DNA of 57,753 bases from Prevotellaceae bacterium UBA4361 (GTDB lineage: Bacteria; Bacteroidota; Bacteroidia; Bacteroidales; Bacteroidaceae), in assembly GCA_002393575.1 (NCBI GenBank), contig DGSN01000012.1, positions 1-57,753 on the forward strand, given 5' to 3'. Position 1 is the first letter of the stretch. Each line of letters opens with the position of its first letter. Made by a program: the position numbers and the translations under genes. The notes beneath the pieces are model-generated. The model was given only the letters and a program-made list of their open reading frames with translations. It did not search any database and had not been told where the DNA came from. Positions 23,052-30,777 of the stretch are shown piece by piece.

Positions 23052-25985
23052 ATGTCACACTATCGGTTCTTGAAAACAATCTCACTTCTCATCGTCGTTC
23101 TCTTCTGCAAAGCACACTACTGCAAGGCGCAAAGCGAATTAGTCATCAACGAAATCATGTCAGCCAATGTAGATATGTTTGTGGACCCTTCCTTCAATTT
23201 CGGAGGATGGATAGAAATCTACAACCCCACCGACGAAGGTCTTAGTCTGCGAAATTGCTACATCAGCAACGACCCCGAACACACTCGCCTCCACCTCATC
23301 AACAACGCCGCTTCCTACGTGCCTGCTCATGGTTACAGAACCATCTGGTTCGACCATCTTTCCCAATACGCCAAGACGCAAGTGGGATTCAAGCTCGATG
23401 GCGATGGAGGAACCATCTACATTTCCGACATCAAGGGCAATGTGCTTCTGTCCCAGTCTTATCCCGAAGCCATGCCTCGCGTTTCCTATGCCCGCACCAC
23501 GGATGGTGGCGACGAATGGGGCTTCACAGCCAATCCCACTCCTGGCTCCACCAATGCCAAGAGCAACTTTGCCACAGAGCGTTTGGATGCTCCCGTCGTT
23601 TCTCATCCTTCTTCTTTTTTCAAGACCAATTTCACAGCGAAAGTCACCATCCCAACAGGTTGCACACTGCGCTACACCACCGACGGCAGCACCCCTACCC
23701 TCACCCACGGTTCCCGTTCCACTAACGGACTGTTCACCGTGTCGAACAATGCCGTGCTGCGTTTCCGTCTCTACAAGGATGGCATGTTGCCAAGTCCTGT
23801 CGTCACGCGTTCCTATCTGAAGCAGAACGATGGCTACACCCTCCCCATCATTTCCGTGGTTTGCGACAATTCCTACCTCTACGGCGACTCGCTCGGCATC
23901 TTCGTGAAGGGCGTGAACGGTCGTCCTGGCAATGGCAATGCCAGCAAGTGCAACTGGAACATGGATTGGGACCGTCCTGTCAATTTTGAGTATTTCGACG
24001 CCGACGGCAACATACTGCTCAGTCAGGAATGCGACATCAGCGCTTGTGGAGGATGGAGCCGTGGATGGACCCCCCACTCTTTCAAACTCACCGCACAGAA
24101 AACCTACGAGGGCGGCATCAAATACTTCCCATACAGTTTCTTCAGCGACAAGCCTTTCCTCCGTCACAAGTCGCTCCAGATTCGCAACGGAGGAAACGAC
24201 AACAACTGTCGATTCAAAGACCCAGCTCTTCAGACCATCATCTCCCGCACATCGCTCGACATCGATTGCCAGAGCTATCAACCCGTGCTCCACTTCATCA
24301 ACGGCAAGTTCATCGGACTGCTCAACATGCGCGAAACCAACAACAAGCATTTCGCATCCAGCAACTGGGGCATCGACACCGACGACATGGACCAGTTCGA
24401 AATGAGCCCCGACTCAGGCTATGTGCAGAAGGAAGGCGACAAGGAGGCGCTCCTGCGCTGGTATCAGCTTGCCGAGAACGCAGCCGACGAAGAGAACTAT
24501 GCCGAAATCTGCAAACTCGTCGATATTGATGAGTACATCAACTACATGGCGGTGGAATTCTATCTCGGCAGCAACGACTGGCCTCACAACAACTGGAAAG
24601 GCTATCGTCAGCGTTCCAACGACGGACGTTTCCGTTTCGTCGTCTTCGACCTCGACTTCGCCTTCAGCCGCACCAGCAGTTCGTTCAACGACTTCGCCAA
24701 GGAGAAGAAATTCACCTTCAACGACCTTTACGACACCTACGATGAAAACGGAAAGAAAATCTACCGAATCACAGCCGAAATCGAACTCGTCACCATCTTC
24801 ATCAACATGCTGAAGAACGACACCTTCCGCCAGCGCTTCATCGATGCCTTCTGCATTGTGGCAGGCTGTGTATTCGAACCCAACCGTTGCAAGGCAATTA
24901 TCAACGAACTCGAAGAGCGTGTCACCGCTCCTATGGCGCTCGAAGGAAGCTCAGGTGGATGGTGGGGATGGTGGAACGTGCCTTCGCCTGCCAACACAGC
25001 CAACGAACTCCGCAACGGACTCACTGCATCCCGTCAGAGCTCCATGACCACCGCCCTGAAGAGCTATTCGCCCATGAAGCTCACAACCATCGTCCGCCAG
25101 AAAGCAAGTATCACCACCGCGCTTCCCGAAGCACGCATCTTCTACAACCATCAGCAACTCCCAACCAACAACTTCAACGGCTACATCTTCGCTCCTTGCA
25201 CCCTCACGGCGCAAGCACCAGCAGGCTACGTCTTCAGCGGATGGCGCGACACATCAACCCGCAACATCGTCAGCACCGAACTCAGCTACACGCTCCCCAC
25301 ATCGGGCAGCATCTCCGTGGAAGCCCTCTTCGAGCCAATATCCATCGCCGACAGCGACCTCCATCCTGTGAAAATCAACGAAGTCAGTGCCTCCAACGGC
25401 ATCTATGCCAACGAATACTTCAAGAAGAACGACTGGATAGAACTCTACAACACTTCCTCCGAAGCCATCGACATCGCTGGCATGTTCATCAGCGACAAAC
25501 CAGCCCAGCCAGAGCGTTATCAGATTCCAGCTGCTTCAGCCGTCGATGCACACTACTCCACCATCATCCCTCCTCACGGCTATCTCGTCCTCTGGGCAGA
25601 CAAACTGGCATCCGACCAGCAGTTGCACACCGATTTCAAATTGGCTGCCGAAGGCGGAACCATCGTCCTCACCGCAGCCGACCGCTCCTACTCCGACTCC
25701 TTCAGCTACATGCCTCACACGTCCCAGCAGTCGGCAGGTCTCTATCCCGATGCCACCGCCACTCACTACATCTTCAGCCATCCAACCCCAGGTGCGCCTA
25801 ACCTCTACACATCCCTTTCTTCCGACTACGACGAAGCCGACCTCACAGGCATCTCCCAGCTTGCAGCCGACACCCCTTCTTCCCTCTCCGCCGACCCTTA
25901 CTACTACACCCTCGACGGTATGCGCCACACCACCCCAGTGCCAGGCATCAACATCCACCACGGCAAGAAGATTCTCGTCAAGTAA
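23052..25985 (+). CDS. Large CotH-family surface protein with two lamin-tail domains
   Basis: 977 residues with a signal peptide (cleavage near CKA-QS). Domains: lamin-tail domain (about 28-165, ELVINEIMSAN, WIEIYNP), chitobiase C-terminal-like domain (about 178-265, CTLRYTTDGSTPT), CotH core (about 270-650, ISACGGWSRGW, HKSLQIRNGGND, FRFVVFDLDFAFSR), an InlB-type beta-repeat (about 690-750, YVFSGWRD), a second lamin-tail domain (about 755-925, VKINEVSASNG, WIELYNTSSEAIDI), and a tail YYTLDGM...NIHHGKKILVK like that of other secreted proteins here. Likely exported to the cell surface. It is more C-rich at third codon positions than its neighbours. The biochemical role of such LTD-CotH proteins is not established. 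Confidence 0.82.
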   Translation: MSHYRFLKTISLLIVVLFCKAHYCKAQSELVINEIMSANVDMFVDPSFNFGGWIEIYNPTDEGLSLRNCYISNDPEHTRLHLINNAASYVPAHGYRTIWFDHLSQYAKTQVGFKLDGDGGTIYISDIKGNVLLSQSYPEAMPRVSYARTTDGGDEWGFTANPTPGSTNAKSNFATERLDAPVVSHPSSFFKTNFTAKVTIPTGCTLRYTTDGSTPTLTHGSRSTNGLFTVSNNAVLRFRLYKDGMLPSPVVTRSYLKQNDGYTLPIISVVCDNSYLYGDSLGIFVKGVNGRPGNGNASKCNWNMDWDRPVNFEYFDADGNILLSQECDISACGGWSRGWTPHSFKLTAQKTYEGGIKYFPYSFFSDKPFLRHKSLQIRNGGNDNNCRFKDPALQTIISRTSLDIDCQSYQPVLHFINGKFIGLLNMRETNNKHFASSNWGIDTDDMDQFEMSPDSGYVQKEGDKEALLRWYQLAENAADEENYAEICKLVDIDEYINYMAVEFYLGSNDWPHNNWKGYRQRSNDGRFRFVVFDLDFAFSRTSSSFNDFAKEKKFTFNDLYDTYDENGKKIYRITAEIELVTIFINMLKNDTFRQRFIDAFCIVAGCVFEPNRCKAIINELEERVTAPMALEGSSGGWWGWWNVPSPANTANELRNGLTASRQSSMTTALKSYSPMKLTTIVRQKASITTALPEARIFYNHQQLPTNNFNGYIFAPCTLTAQAPAGYVFSGWRDTSTRNIVSTELSYTLPTSGSISVEALFEPISIADSDLHPVKINEVSASNGIYANEYFKKNDWIELYNTSSEAIDIAGMFISDKPAQPERYQIPAASAVDAHYSTIIPPHGYLVLWADKLASDQQLHTDFKLAAEGGTIVLTAADRSYSDSFSYMPHTSQQSAGLYPDATATHYIFSHPTPGAPNLYTSLSSDYDEADLTGISQLAADTPSSLSADPYYYTLDGMRHTTPVPGINIHHGKKILVK

Positions 25986-26009
25986 TCCCTCCTCCTCCCG
26001 CCCCCGTAG

Positions 26010-26150
26010 GTTTCGCTCTCGCCGAAGCCCTCCCTTTTTCCACCGTAGGCTTCGGTTATGCCGAAGCCCTCCTTCGCTTGTCCTGCCGCCCTCCTTCGCT
26101 TTGCCTTCGCCGAAGCCCCCTTTCGCTTGTCCTGCCGCTCTCTTTTGCTT
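26010..26150. repeat. GC-rich imperfect tandem array with GCCGAAGCC hairpins
   Basis: Repeated phrases: CCGTAGGTTTCG/CCGTAGGCTTCGG, CGCCGAAGCCCTCC (twice, plus a variant), TTCGCTTGTCCTGCCGC (twice). GGCTTCGG-TTATG-CCGAAGCC forms a perfect short hairpin (26067-26087 region). It abuts the 22-bp-phased copy 3, whose arms it resembles. Confidence 0.65.
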
Positions 26151-26154
26151 TTAC

Positions 26155-26320
26155 CGAACCGCTGAGCCCTCATCGTGATTCAAGCGAGCCCTCGTTTGAG
26201 CTTCACCGAGCCCTCGCTTGAACGCAAACGAGCCCTCGCTTAAACGCAAACGAGCCCTCGCTTATTTAGTTGTTCCTTTAGCTCGGCGCAAGCCAATCAT
26301 ATAAACGCTTCAGTCAATCC
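26155..26320. repeat. 22-bp-phased interrupted-palindrome element, copy 3
   Basis: Five units at 26163 (TGAGCCCTCA), 26185, 26207, 26229 and 26251 (all CGAGCCCTCG), exactly 22 bp apart. The right flank TCGGCGCAAGCC...ACGCTTCAGTCAATCCCC matches the inverted left flank of copy 1. Note that the first unit, although changed at both ends, keeps its arms complementary (TGAG/CTCA). Confidence 0.88.
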
Positions 26321-26356
26321 CCACATGTCCTGCACAAAAAGCGTTCCCTTTTCTTT

Positions 26357-26534
26357 TTTAGAAATGCAAATAATAGAAATGCAATCCTTTATGTTCCAAA
26401 GGGATTGGCTAATACATATCTTGTAACAAGTGGCTGGGATATATTCTCGAAGATTGTTGAAATGACGGAAGATGGATATGGTAGTAGACATTTCCGATGT
26501 GGTTTCGTTTGTCAATATGATTTTGGGTCAATAG
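26357..26534 (+). pseudogene. Remnant of a secreted leucine-rich-repeat protein with dockerin
   Basis: One frame reads NAILYVPKGLANTY...VTSGWDIFSKIVEMTEDGY (26378-26480), the typical last repeat of BspA-like leucine-rich proteins (LYVPKG...GW..F..IVEM). After a frame change it continues VDISDVVSFVNMILGQ and a TAG stop (26484-26534), the second half of a dockerin. There is no start, no signal peptide and no upstream repeats, so this is the 3' end of a lost gene. It is flanked by repeat elements on both sides. Confidence 0.75.
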
Positions 26535-26568
26535 CTTTTGTCGGATTTGAGATGTCTGGGAAAAGGCT

Positions 26569-26772
26569 GAAGGCCTGAAAGAACACAGGCAGGCGGTGAA
26601 GCGTAGCGGAACCCCTGCATCAGGTTCGTAAGTAAATCAAGCCCTGAAGGTGGCGACAGAGCATCGGGCTAACGTCTCTGTCACCCCTTCAGGGTTCTGT
26701 TATTGGAAATCACTTTGCAGGGGTTCCGTGCTTCGCATTTCACCGTCTGCCTGTGGTCTTTCATGCCTTCGA
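26569..26772. repeat. Long palindrome element A (about 200 bp)
   Basis: The outer arms (26569-26619 and 26716-26770) are near-complementary: ACAGGCAGGCGGTGAAGCG...GGAACCCCTGCA against TGCAGGGGTTCCGTGCTTCGC...CTGCCTGTGGT. A second inner stem pairs CCCTGAAGGTGGCGACAGAG (26642-26661) with CTCTGTCACCCCTTCAGGG. A second copy lies at 42809-43020. No coding capacity. Candidate non-autonomous mobile element or structured RNA. Confidence 0.8.
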
Positions 26773-26797
26773 CATTTTTAGCGGACACAAATAAAAA

Positions 26798-26832
26798 AGG
26801 CAGGGAAGAAGTTCGGTGTTTCTTCCCTGCCT
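26798..26832 (-). terminator. Terminator hairpin downstream of the esterase gene
   Basis: Perfect 13-bp stem AGGCAGGGAAGAA / TTCTTCCCTGCCT, with A-run (minus-strand T-run) at 26793-26798. It lies 125 bp after the esterase stop. Confidence 0.8.
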
Positions 26833-26956
26833 GCTTTTGTAAATGATAATTTTCGGTGATTTGAGGCGATTTCGTTCGGTGATTTGTGGAATGGCTTCTT
26901 GTAGTCTTGGTTCGAGCATGAAGAGGGTATCTGTCATGCTTGGTAGATGTCATTCT

Positions 26957-28720
26957 TTATTTCCCAAAGAATTTCTTTCCGTTCTGGATGTAGATGCCTC
27001 TCTGAGGATGGGAGAGTTTGCGGCCTTGGAGGTCGTAGGAGGCGCTTGGTTCAAGACTCAGGTTTTCGATGGTGTTGATGCCTGTGTTCACGTAGCTGTT
27101 GGCGGTGAGGATGAGTTGGCCGACGATGCAGTCGCTCCACTCGGATGCTGCGGAATAGATGGCGATGACATAGTCGCCTTGCTCGGTGACATCGAACTCG
27201 AAGAGCTGCTGGGCTGGGCTGTTGAAATTGTTGGTGGCTACATTGCCAATGTTGATGTTGGGCGTGTAGGTTTGTTCGGCAATGCTGACGTAGTCGGTGC
27301 GCTTCTCGATGCTCAGTTCCACGGGGCCGAAGTTGGACATGTTCCAGTTGCATATTTTATACTTCAGCGAATAGTGGCCTGGAGCCAGACTGAGGGTTGT
27401 GCCTCCGTCGGTGAGTCCATACTTTGCCCAACCTTGATGTGCCTTTCCGTTGATGTTGCGGAAGTAGAGTCCATAGTTGAATCCTCGGTGAGTGCCTGTG
27501 AACTGTAGCACGCGGCATCCTTGGGAATAGCCGTTGCTGTAGCCTGAACGCCGTTCGCTGCTGTCGAAGGTGGTCCAGCCTGCTGGCAATGCTCCTGCTT
27601 CGGTGAAATAGGAGGAAAGGGTGAGGTTGGTGGGTGCCTGTAGTGTCACTTCGATGCTGGCAGTGCTTGTTTCTCCGTCGTTGTCGGTGGCTACGGCTTT
27701 CAAGGCGTGTGTTCCTGTCTTGGCATTGGCGAAGGTTGCTTGATAGGGCATTTCGGTGCATGTGGCGATGAGCGTTGTGCCATCGTAGAATTCTACCTTC
27801 TCAATGCTGCCGTTCGGGTCGTCGGCATTGGCTGTGATGGTGAGGTCGGGGAAAGTTGCCGAGCCTGTGGGTGCAAAGCTGATGTACTTCGTGCCTGTCT
27901 TGGGTGAGGTGATGCTGACGTTGGGCGAGGTTTTGTTCAGCGAGTAGTTCTTGCAGAAGTTCCAGATTTCCTTGCCTGTATAGACTTGTTTTTCCTTGCA
28001 TATCCAGTGGCCTTTGTTTGCCAGTTCGAGCAGTCGGACTTCCACGCCGTCGTTGCCTGGTCCCCAGATGTGGAGCTTGCAATTGAAGCCGTTGTAGTTG
28101 TTGATGACTTTGGCTGTCGTAGGGCAGCCGTTGTGCTTGACCCACACGTTCAGTGCTGGTTGCACACCGCTGAAGCCAACCACGTCATCGCCCGTGCCGT
28201 GGATGTGGAGGATAGGAATGGGTCGCACGTTGGCATTGGCTGTGGCTCCACCCATAGGATAACCGCTCACAGGACAGAAAGCTGCAATGAGGTCGGGAAT
28301 CTTGTTCATGGCATGATAGGTGAACATGCCGCCCATCGAGAATCCACCGAGATAGACGCGGTTGCGGTCGATTTTGTACTGGGTTGCCATCTTGTCGATG
28401 ATGGCCTTGACAAAGTTGATATCGCGATTGCCAGAGGTGTCCCAAGCCTTGTTGATTCCGTTGGGGAAGACGACGACGAACTTGGCGGTGTCGCACACGG
28501 CTTCCATGCTCACGTTGTCGTTCTTGAATTCGCTGTTCTGCATCCAGTTGGCATCTTGGTTGTAACCGTGGCAGAAGATGAGCAGCGGTCGGTTTTCGCC
28601 GAGGTTCTTCGGTGCATAGACGTTGTAGGAGCGGTTGGTGCCGTCAACTGTGATGTTGTCTGCCTTCATGGGCAGCACGACAACCATGAGGAGGATGAAT
28701 GATAAAATGAGTTGTTTCAT
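26957..28720 (-). CDS. Secreted CE1/PHB-depolymerase-like esterase with accessory domains
   Basis: 587 residues with a signal peptide (MKQLILSFILLMVVVLPMKA). The alpha/beta-hydrolase at 22-255 resembles feruloyl/acetyl-xylan esterases and PHB depolymerases: oxyanion region FCHGYNQD, nucleophile Ser128 in GFSMGG, Asp in HGTGDDVV (178/179), His238 in GHW. An Ig-like domain follows (about 265-365, VSITSPKTGTKY, IEKVEFYDGTTLIA), then a beta-sandwich of unknown binding role (about 370-550), and a tail YDLQGRKL...IYIQNGKKFFGK. A role in removing ester groups from plant polysaccharide fits the nearby carbohydrate locus, but true substrate and linkage to that locus are inferred. Confidence 0.83.
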   Translation of the reverse strand: MKQLILSFILLMVVVLPMKADNITVDGTNRSYNVYAPKNLGENRPLLIFCHGYNQDANWMQNSEFKNDNVSMEAVCDTAKFVVVFPNGINKAWDTSGNRDINFVKAIIDKMATQYKIDRNRVYLGGFSMGGMFTYHAMNKIPDLIAAFCPVSGYPMGGATANANVRPIPILHIHGTGDDVVGFSGVQPALNVWVKHNGCPTTAKVINNYNGFNCKLHIWGPGNDGVEVRLLELANKGHWICKEKQVYTGKEIWNFCKNYSLNKTSPNVSITSPKTGTKYISFAPTGSATFPDLTITANADDPNGSIEKVEFYDGTTLIATCTEMPYQATFANAKTGTHALKAVATDNDGETSTASIEVTLQAPTNLTLSSYFTEAGALPAGWTTFDSSERRSGYSNGYSQGCRVLQFTGTHRGFNYGLYFRNINGKAHQGWAKYGLTDGGTTLSLAPGHYSLKYKICNWNMSNFGPVELSIEKRTDYVSIAEQTYTPNINIGNVATNNFNSPAQQLFEFDVTEQGDYVIAIYSAASEWSDCIVGQLILTANSYVNTGINTIENLSLEPSASYDLQGRKLSHPQRGIYIQNGKKFFGK

Positions 28721-28748
28721 AGATTTGTGTGTTCTTGTTTATCGTTTG

Positions 28749-28756
28749 CAAAGGTA
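28749..28756 (-). promoter_or_regulatory. -7 box TACCTTTG for the esterase gene
   Basis: The complement of CAAAGGTA, 29 bp upstream of the start codon. Confidence 0.55.
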
Positions 28757-28841
28757 TGAAACAATTGATGAAAAGTAGTATAAAATATGAACTAAGAATA
28801 GGACAAAGTTGTGATAATTGTGGTTGCAGGAAGCATAAAGG

Positions 28842-28877
28842 CAGAAGGGGATGGCTCTGGCGAGTCATCCCCTTCTG
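28842..28877 (-). terminator. Terminator hairpin after the CMD/cupin operon
   Basis: Perfect 12-bp stem CAGAAGGGGATG / CATCCCCTTCTG with a 12-bp loop, 21 bp after the CMD stop codon. Confidence 0.82.
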
Positions 28878-28897
28878 TGTGAATGTGCATCTTTTAT

Positions 28898-29746
28898 TTA
28901 CTGTTTGTTGGCTGCTTCCACCTCGCGGATGCAATTGAGCGCGTTGAGTGATCGAGGATAGCCGATGAACGGGAGGTTGCTGGAGATGACGGCAATGAGG
29001 AAGTCCTTGTCGTTGCCCACGTGGTAGTTGCCTGCGATGTGCCCTTTCAGTTGAGGCTCGCATCCGCCTTGTGCTGCGAGGAAGCAGAAGGTGATGAGTT
29101 CGCGCATCTTCACGTCCAAACCCGTGCGGGTGTAGTAGTCGCCGAAGCAGTTGCCGGCGAGCCAGCGGTTGATGTGTCGGCTGTCTTCGGGTCCCGACTC
29201 CCAGAAGTGGCGCATCTGCTCGCCGAAGCAATCCACCTGTGCCTGTGTGCCTGCCTCGCGACGGGTCTTCATCGTGGTCTGTGCCTGTGGAGCCAATGGC
29301 AGGGCGATGCCTTGTTGCTCGAAAATCTCGTTGGTGGCTTTCAGGAAGGGATACACGCGCCCCATGCCGAGGTATGCCGTGGCTTGATAGACGATTTCCT
29401 TTGCTTCTACTGCCGTCACTCCCATGCGGAGTGCTGCGGGCAGAAGTTCGCGGAATTGGTCGATGCCCTGACAGCCGAGCAGCGTGGCGAGATAGCAGAT
29501 GAAACGGGTGCGGTCGTCGAGGCGGTCGCTGGTCTGCTGGATGACTTCGTCGAAGGCGAAGTTGTCGAAGCGTTCAATGAATTCGGGGTCCGTGCGCTTG
29601 AAGTCTGACTCATGCCCAGGGAACATGCGCTCGTGGTATTCTTGGGCGAATTTCGTTATTTGTGGTTCCATTGTTTTGTTCGATTGTGCAAAGGCAGTCA
29701 TGGTGCTCATCACCATCACCACTGCGAGTTGAATCAAATGTTTCAT
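28898..29746 (-). CDS. Exported carboxymuconolactone decarboxylase-family protein (two CMD domains)
   Basis: 282 residues from ATG 29746; the in-frame codon at 29755 is TTG and adds only three residues. Signal peptide MKHLIQLAVVMVMSTMTAFA-Q. Two CMD/AhpD-like helical domains: about 40-135 (DDRTRFICYLATLLGCQGIDQF...MGVTAVEAKEIVYQATAYLGMGR) and about 160-270 (VKMRELITFCFLAAQGGCEPQLKGHI). The Cys-x-x-His pair of AhpD is not evident. It is preceded by a cupin gene with a 2-bp gap plus nine bases, clearly one operon. CMD/cupin pairs with signal peptides are common in Bacteroidetes; the substrate is not known. A parS-like 16-mer covers its start codon. Confidence 0.82.
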   Translation of the reverse strand: MKHLIQLAVVMVMSTMTAFAQSNKTMEPQITKFAQEYHERMFPGHESDFKRTDPEFIERFDNFAFDEVIQQTSDRLDDRTRFICYLATLLGCQGIDQFRELLPAALRMGVTAVEAKEIVYQATAYLGMGRVYPFLKATNEIFEQQGIALPLAPQAQTTMKTRREAGTQAQVDCFGEQMRHFWESGPEDSRHINRWLAGNCFGDYYTRTGLDVKMRELITFCFLAAQGGCEPQLKGHIAGNYHVGNDKDFLIAVISSNLPFIGYPRSLNALNCIREVEAANKQ

Positions 29747-29754
29747 GTGAAACA
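29739..29754. promoter_or_regulatory. parS-like site TGTTTCATGTGAAACA
   Basis: One mismatch from the ParB-binding consensus TGTTTCACGTGAAACA. The deviating base creates the ATG start codon of the CMD gene on the minus strand. It may be a weak ParB site or chance. Confidence 0.5.
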
Positions 29755-29757
29755 AGT

Positions 29758-30240
29758 TTATGGCAGTTTGTCGTATTCTTCATCCACCACGGGTTCCAGC
29801 CATGTGGTGCTTGCTCCTTCCTCTACCTTTGCCATGTACGTGAGGTGCTGAAACCATGAGTCGCGAGCTGCACCATGCCAGTGCTTGGCTTCGGCTGGGA
29901 TGGCAATGACGGTGCCTGGGCGCATTTCCACAGGCTCCTTGCCTTCTTCCACATACCAACCACGACCAGCCACGCAGATGAGCACTTGCACCGAGCGATG
30001 GTGGATGTGCCAGTTGTTGCGGCAGCGAGGTTCGAAAGTCACGTTTGTGGGTCCGCCATTCTCGGCATCGAGCGGAGCCAAGTAGCTGTTGCCAATGAAA
30101 TACTTTGCGTAGCCTGTGTTGAGTTCTCCCTTAGGCCATACGCTGAAATCTACTTTCTCTTGCATAACTTGTGCTTTTAAGTTTGTTCCCATTGCCAGCA
30201 TGATGGCTGCAAGGAGCAAAACGGTTCTACGATGTTTCAT
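29758..30240 (-). CDS. Exported cupin-domain protein
   Basis: 160 residues with a signal peptide (MKHRRTVLLLAAIMLAMGTNLKA). Single cupin barrel with metal-ligand pattern NNWHIHHRSVQVLICVAGRG (His78, His80, Gln85) and the second motif IPAEAKHWHGA (His120/His122). The end DSWFQHLTYMAK...WLEPVVDEEYDKL is typical of small cupins that sit beside CMD genes. First gene of the two-gene operon; -7 box at 30286-30293. Probably periplasmic and metal-binding; reaction unknown. Confidence 0.85.
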   Translation of the reverse strand: MKHRRTVLLLAAIMLAMGTNLKAQVMQEKVDFSVWPKGELNTGYAKYFIGNSYLAPLDAENGGPTNVTFEPRCRNNWHIHHRSVQVLICVAGRGWYVEEGKEPVEMRPGTVIAIPAEAKHWHGAARDSWFQHLTYMAKVEEGASTTWLEPVVDEEYDKLP

Positions 30241-30285
30241 TTGTCAGGTCTATTTGTTTTTTCCAGTTTACAACTTTTCACGTTG

Positions 30286-30293
30286 CAAAATTA
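30286..30293 (-). promoter_or_regulatory. -7 box TAATTTTG for the cupin/CMD operon
   Basis: The complement of CAAAATTA, 46 bp upstream of the cupin start. Confidence 0.5.
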
Positions 30294-30455
30294 GAAAGAA
30301 TCATCAAAAACGGACGTATATAAATTACGGATTTGTTTATCAAGATTACGGATTCTGCTTTTTCAGAGTGAACATCAATCCGAACAAAACTCAATTTCGC
30401 TATCTTCTGTCCTCATAAAAGACACTAAATTTTTTGATAAAAAAGGAATAATGTG

Positions 30456-30463
30456 TACTTTTG
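30456..30463 (+). promoter_or_regulatory. -7 box TACTTTTG for the AbiE-like pair
   Basis: Fits TAnnTTTG with a TTTTTTG at 30431-30437, 18 bp upstream, as -33. It lies inside the longest open frame, which rules out the GTG-like start at 30451 and points to ATG 30472, only about two bases after the likely transcript start. Confidence 0.6.
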
Positions 30464-30471
30464 CAACAGAT

Positions 30472-30777
30472 ATGAGTAGTAAGGAATGTATCGGTCAATT
30501 TTCGTCCAACCTTTTTTGGGATGCTAATCCATCAGATTTGAAGATGGACGAAAACCAAGGCTATATCATCCAGCGTGTGCTGGAATATGGCCAGATGAAC
30601 GATTGGCTGCTCATTAACCGCTACTACGGACTTGACAAAATTGTGGAGGAATGCAAGAAATTACGAACTCTTAATCCTGTTTGTTTGGCATTCATCTGCA
30701 CGATTTCGCACACTAAAGAAGAGGAATACCGATGCTATCACTTCAGACAGTCTTGCCCAACACTTTGGAACTCTTGA
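30472..30777 (+). CDS. DUF6922-type antitoxin partner of the AbiEii-like toxin
   Basis: 101 residues. The pattern FWDANPSDLKMDENQGYIIQRVLEYGQMNDW...YGLDKIVEECKKLRTLNP...EEYRCYHFRQS matches the small DUF6922 proteins that precede AbiEii-type nucleotidyltransferases in Bacteroidetes. The start at 30472 follows the promoter box closely. Its last 46 bp overlap the toxin gene in another frame, implying coupled translation. Role as antitoxin or transcriptional partner is inferred from position; no DNA-binding motif is certain. Confidence 0.75.
   Translation: MSSKECIGQFSSNLFWDANPSDLKMDENQGYIIQRVLEYGQMNDWLLINRYYGLDKIVEECKKLRTLNPVCLAFICTISHTKEEEYRCYHFRQSCPTLWNS

Larger units (their letters stand above)
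25986..26956. other. Long non-coding, repeat-dense region with a decayed gene
   Basis: No intact gene. From left: GC-rich GCCGAAGCC array (26010-26150), 22-bp-phased copy 3 (26155-26320), leucine-rich-repeat/dockerin remnant (26357-26534), long palindrome element A (26569-26772), terminator (26798-26832). Nothing identified in 26840-26956. Confidence 0.7.

Noticed and set aside
26569..26772. Insertion sequence
   Set aside because: No transposase coding sequence, and no target duplication can be recognised without a comparison genome. Kept as a long palindrome element.
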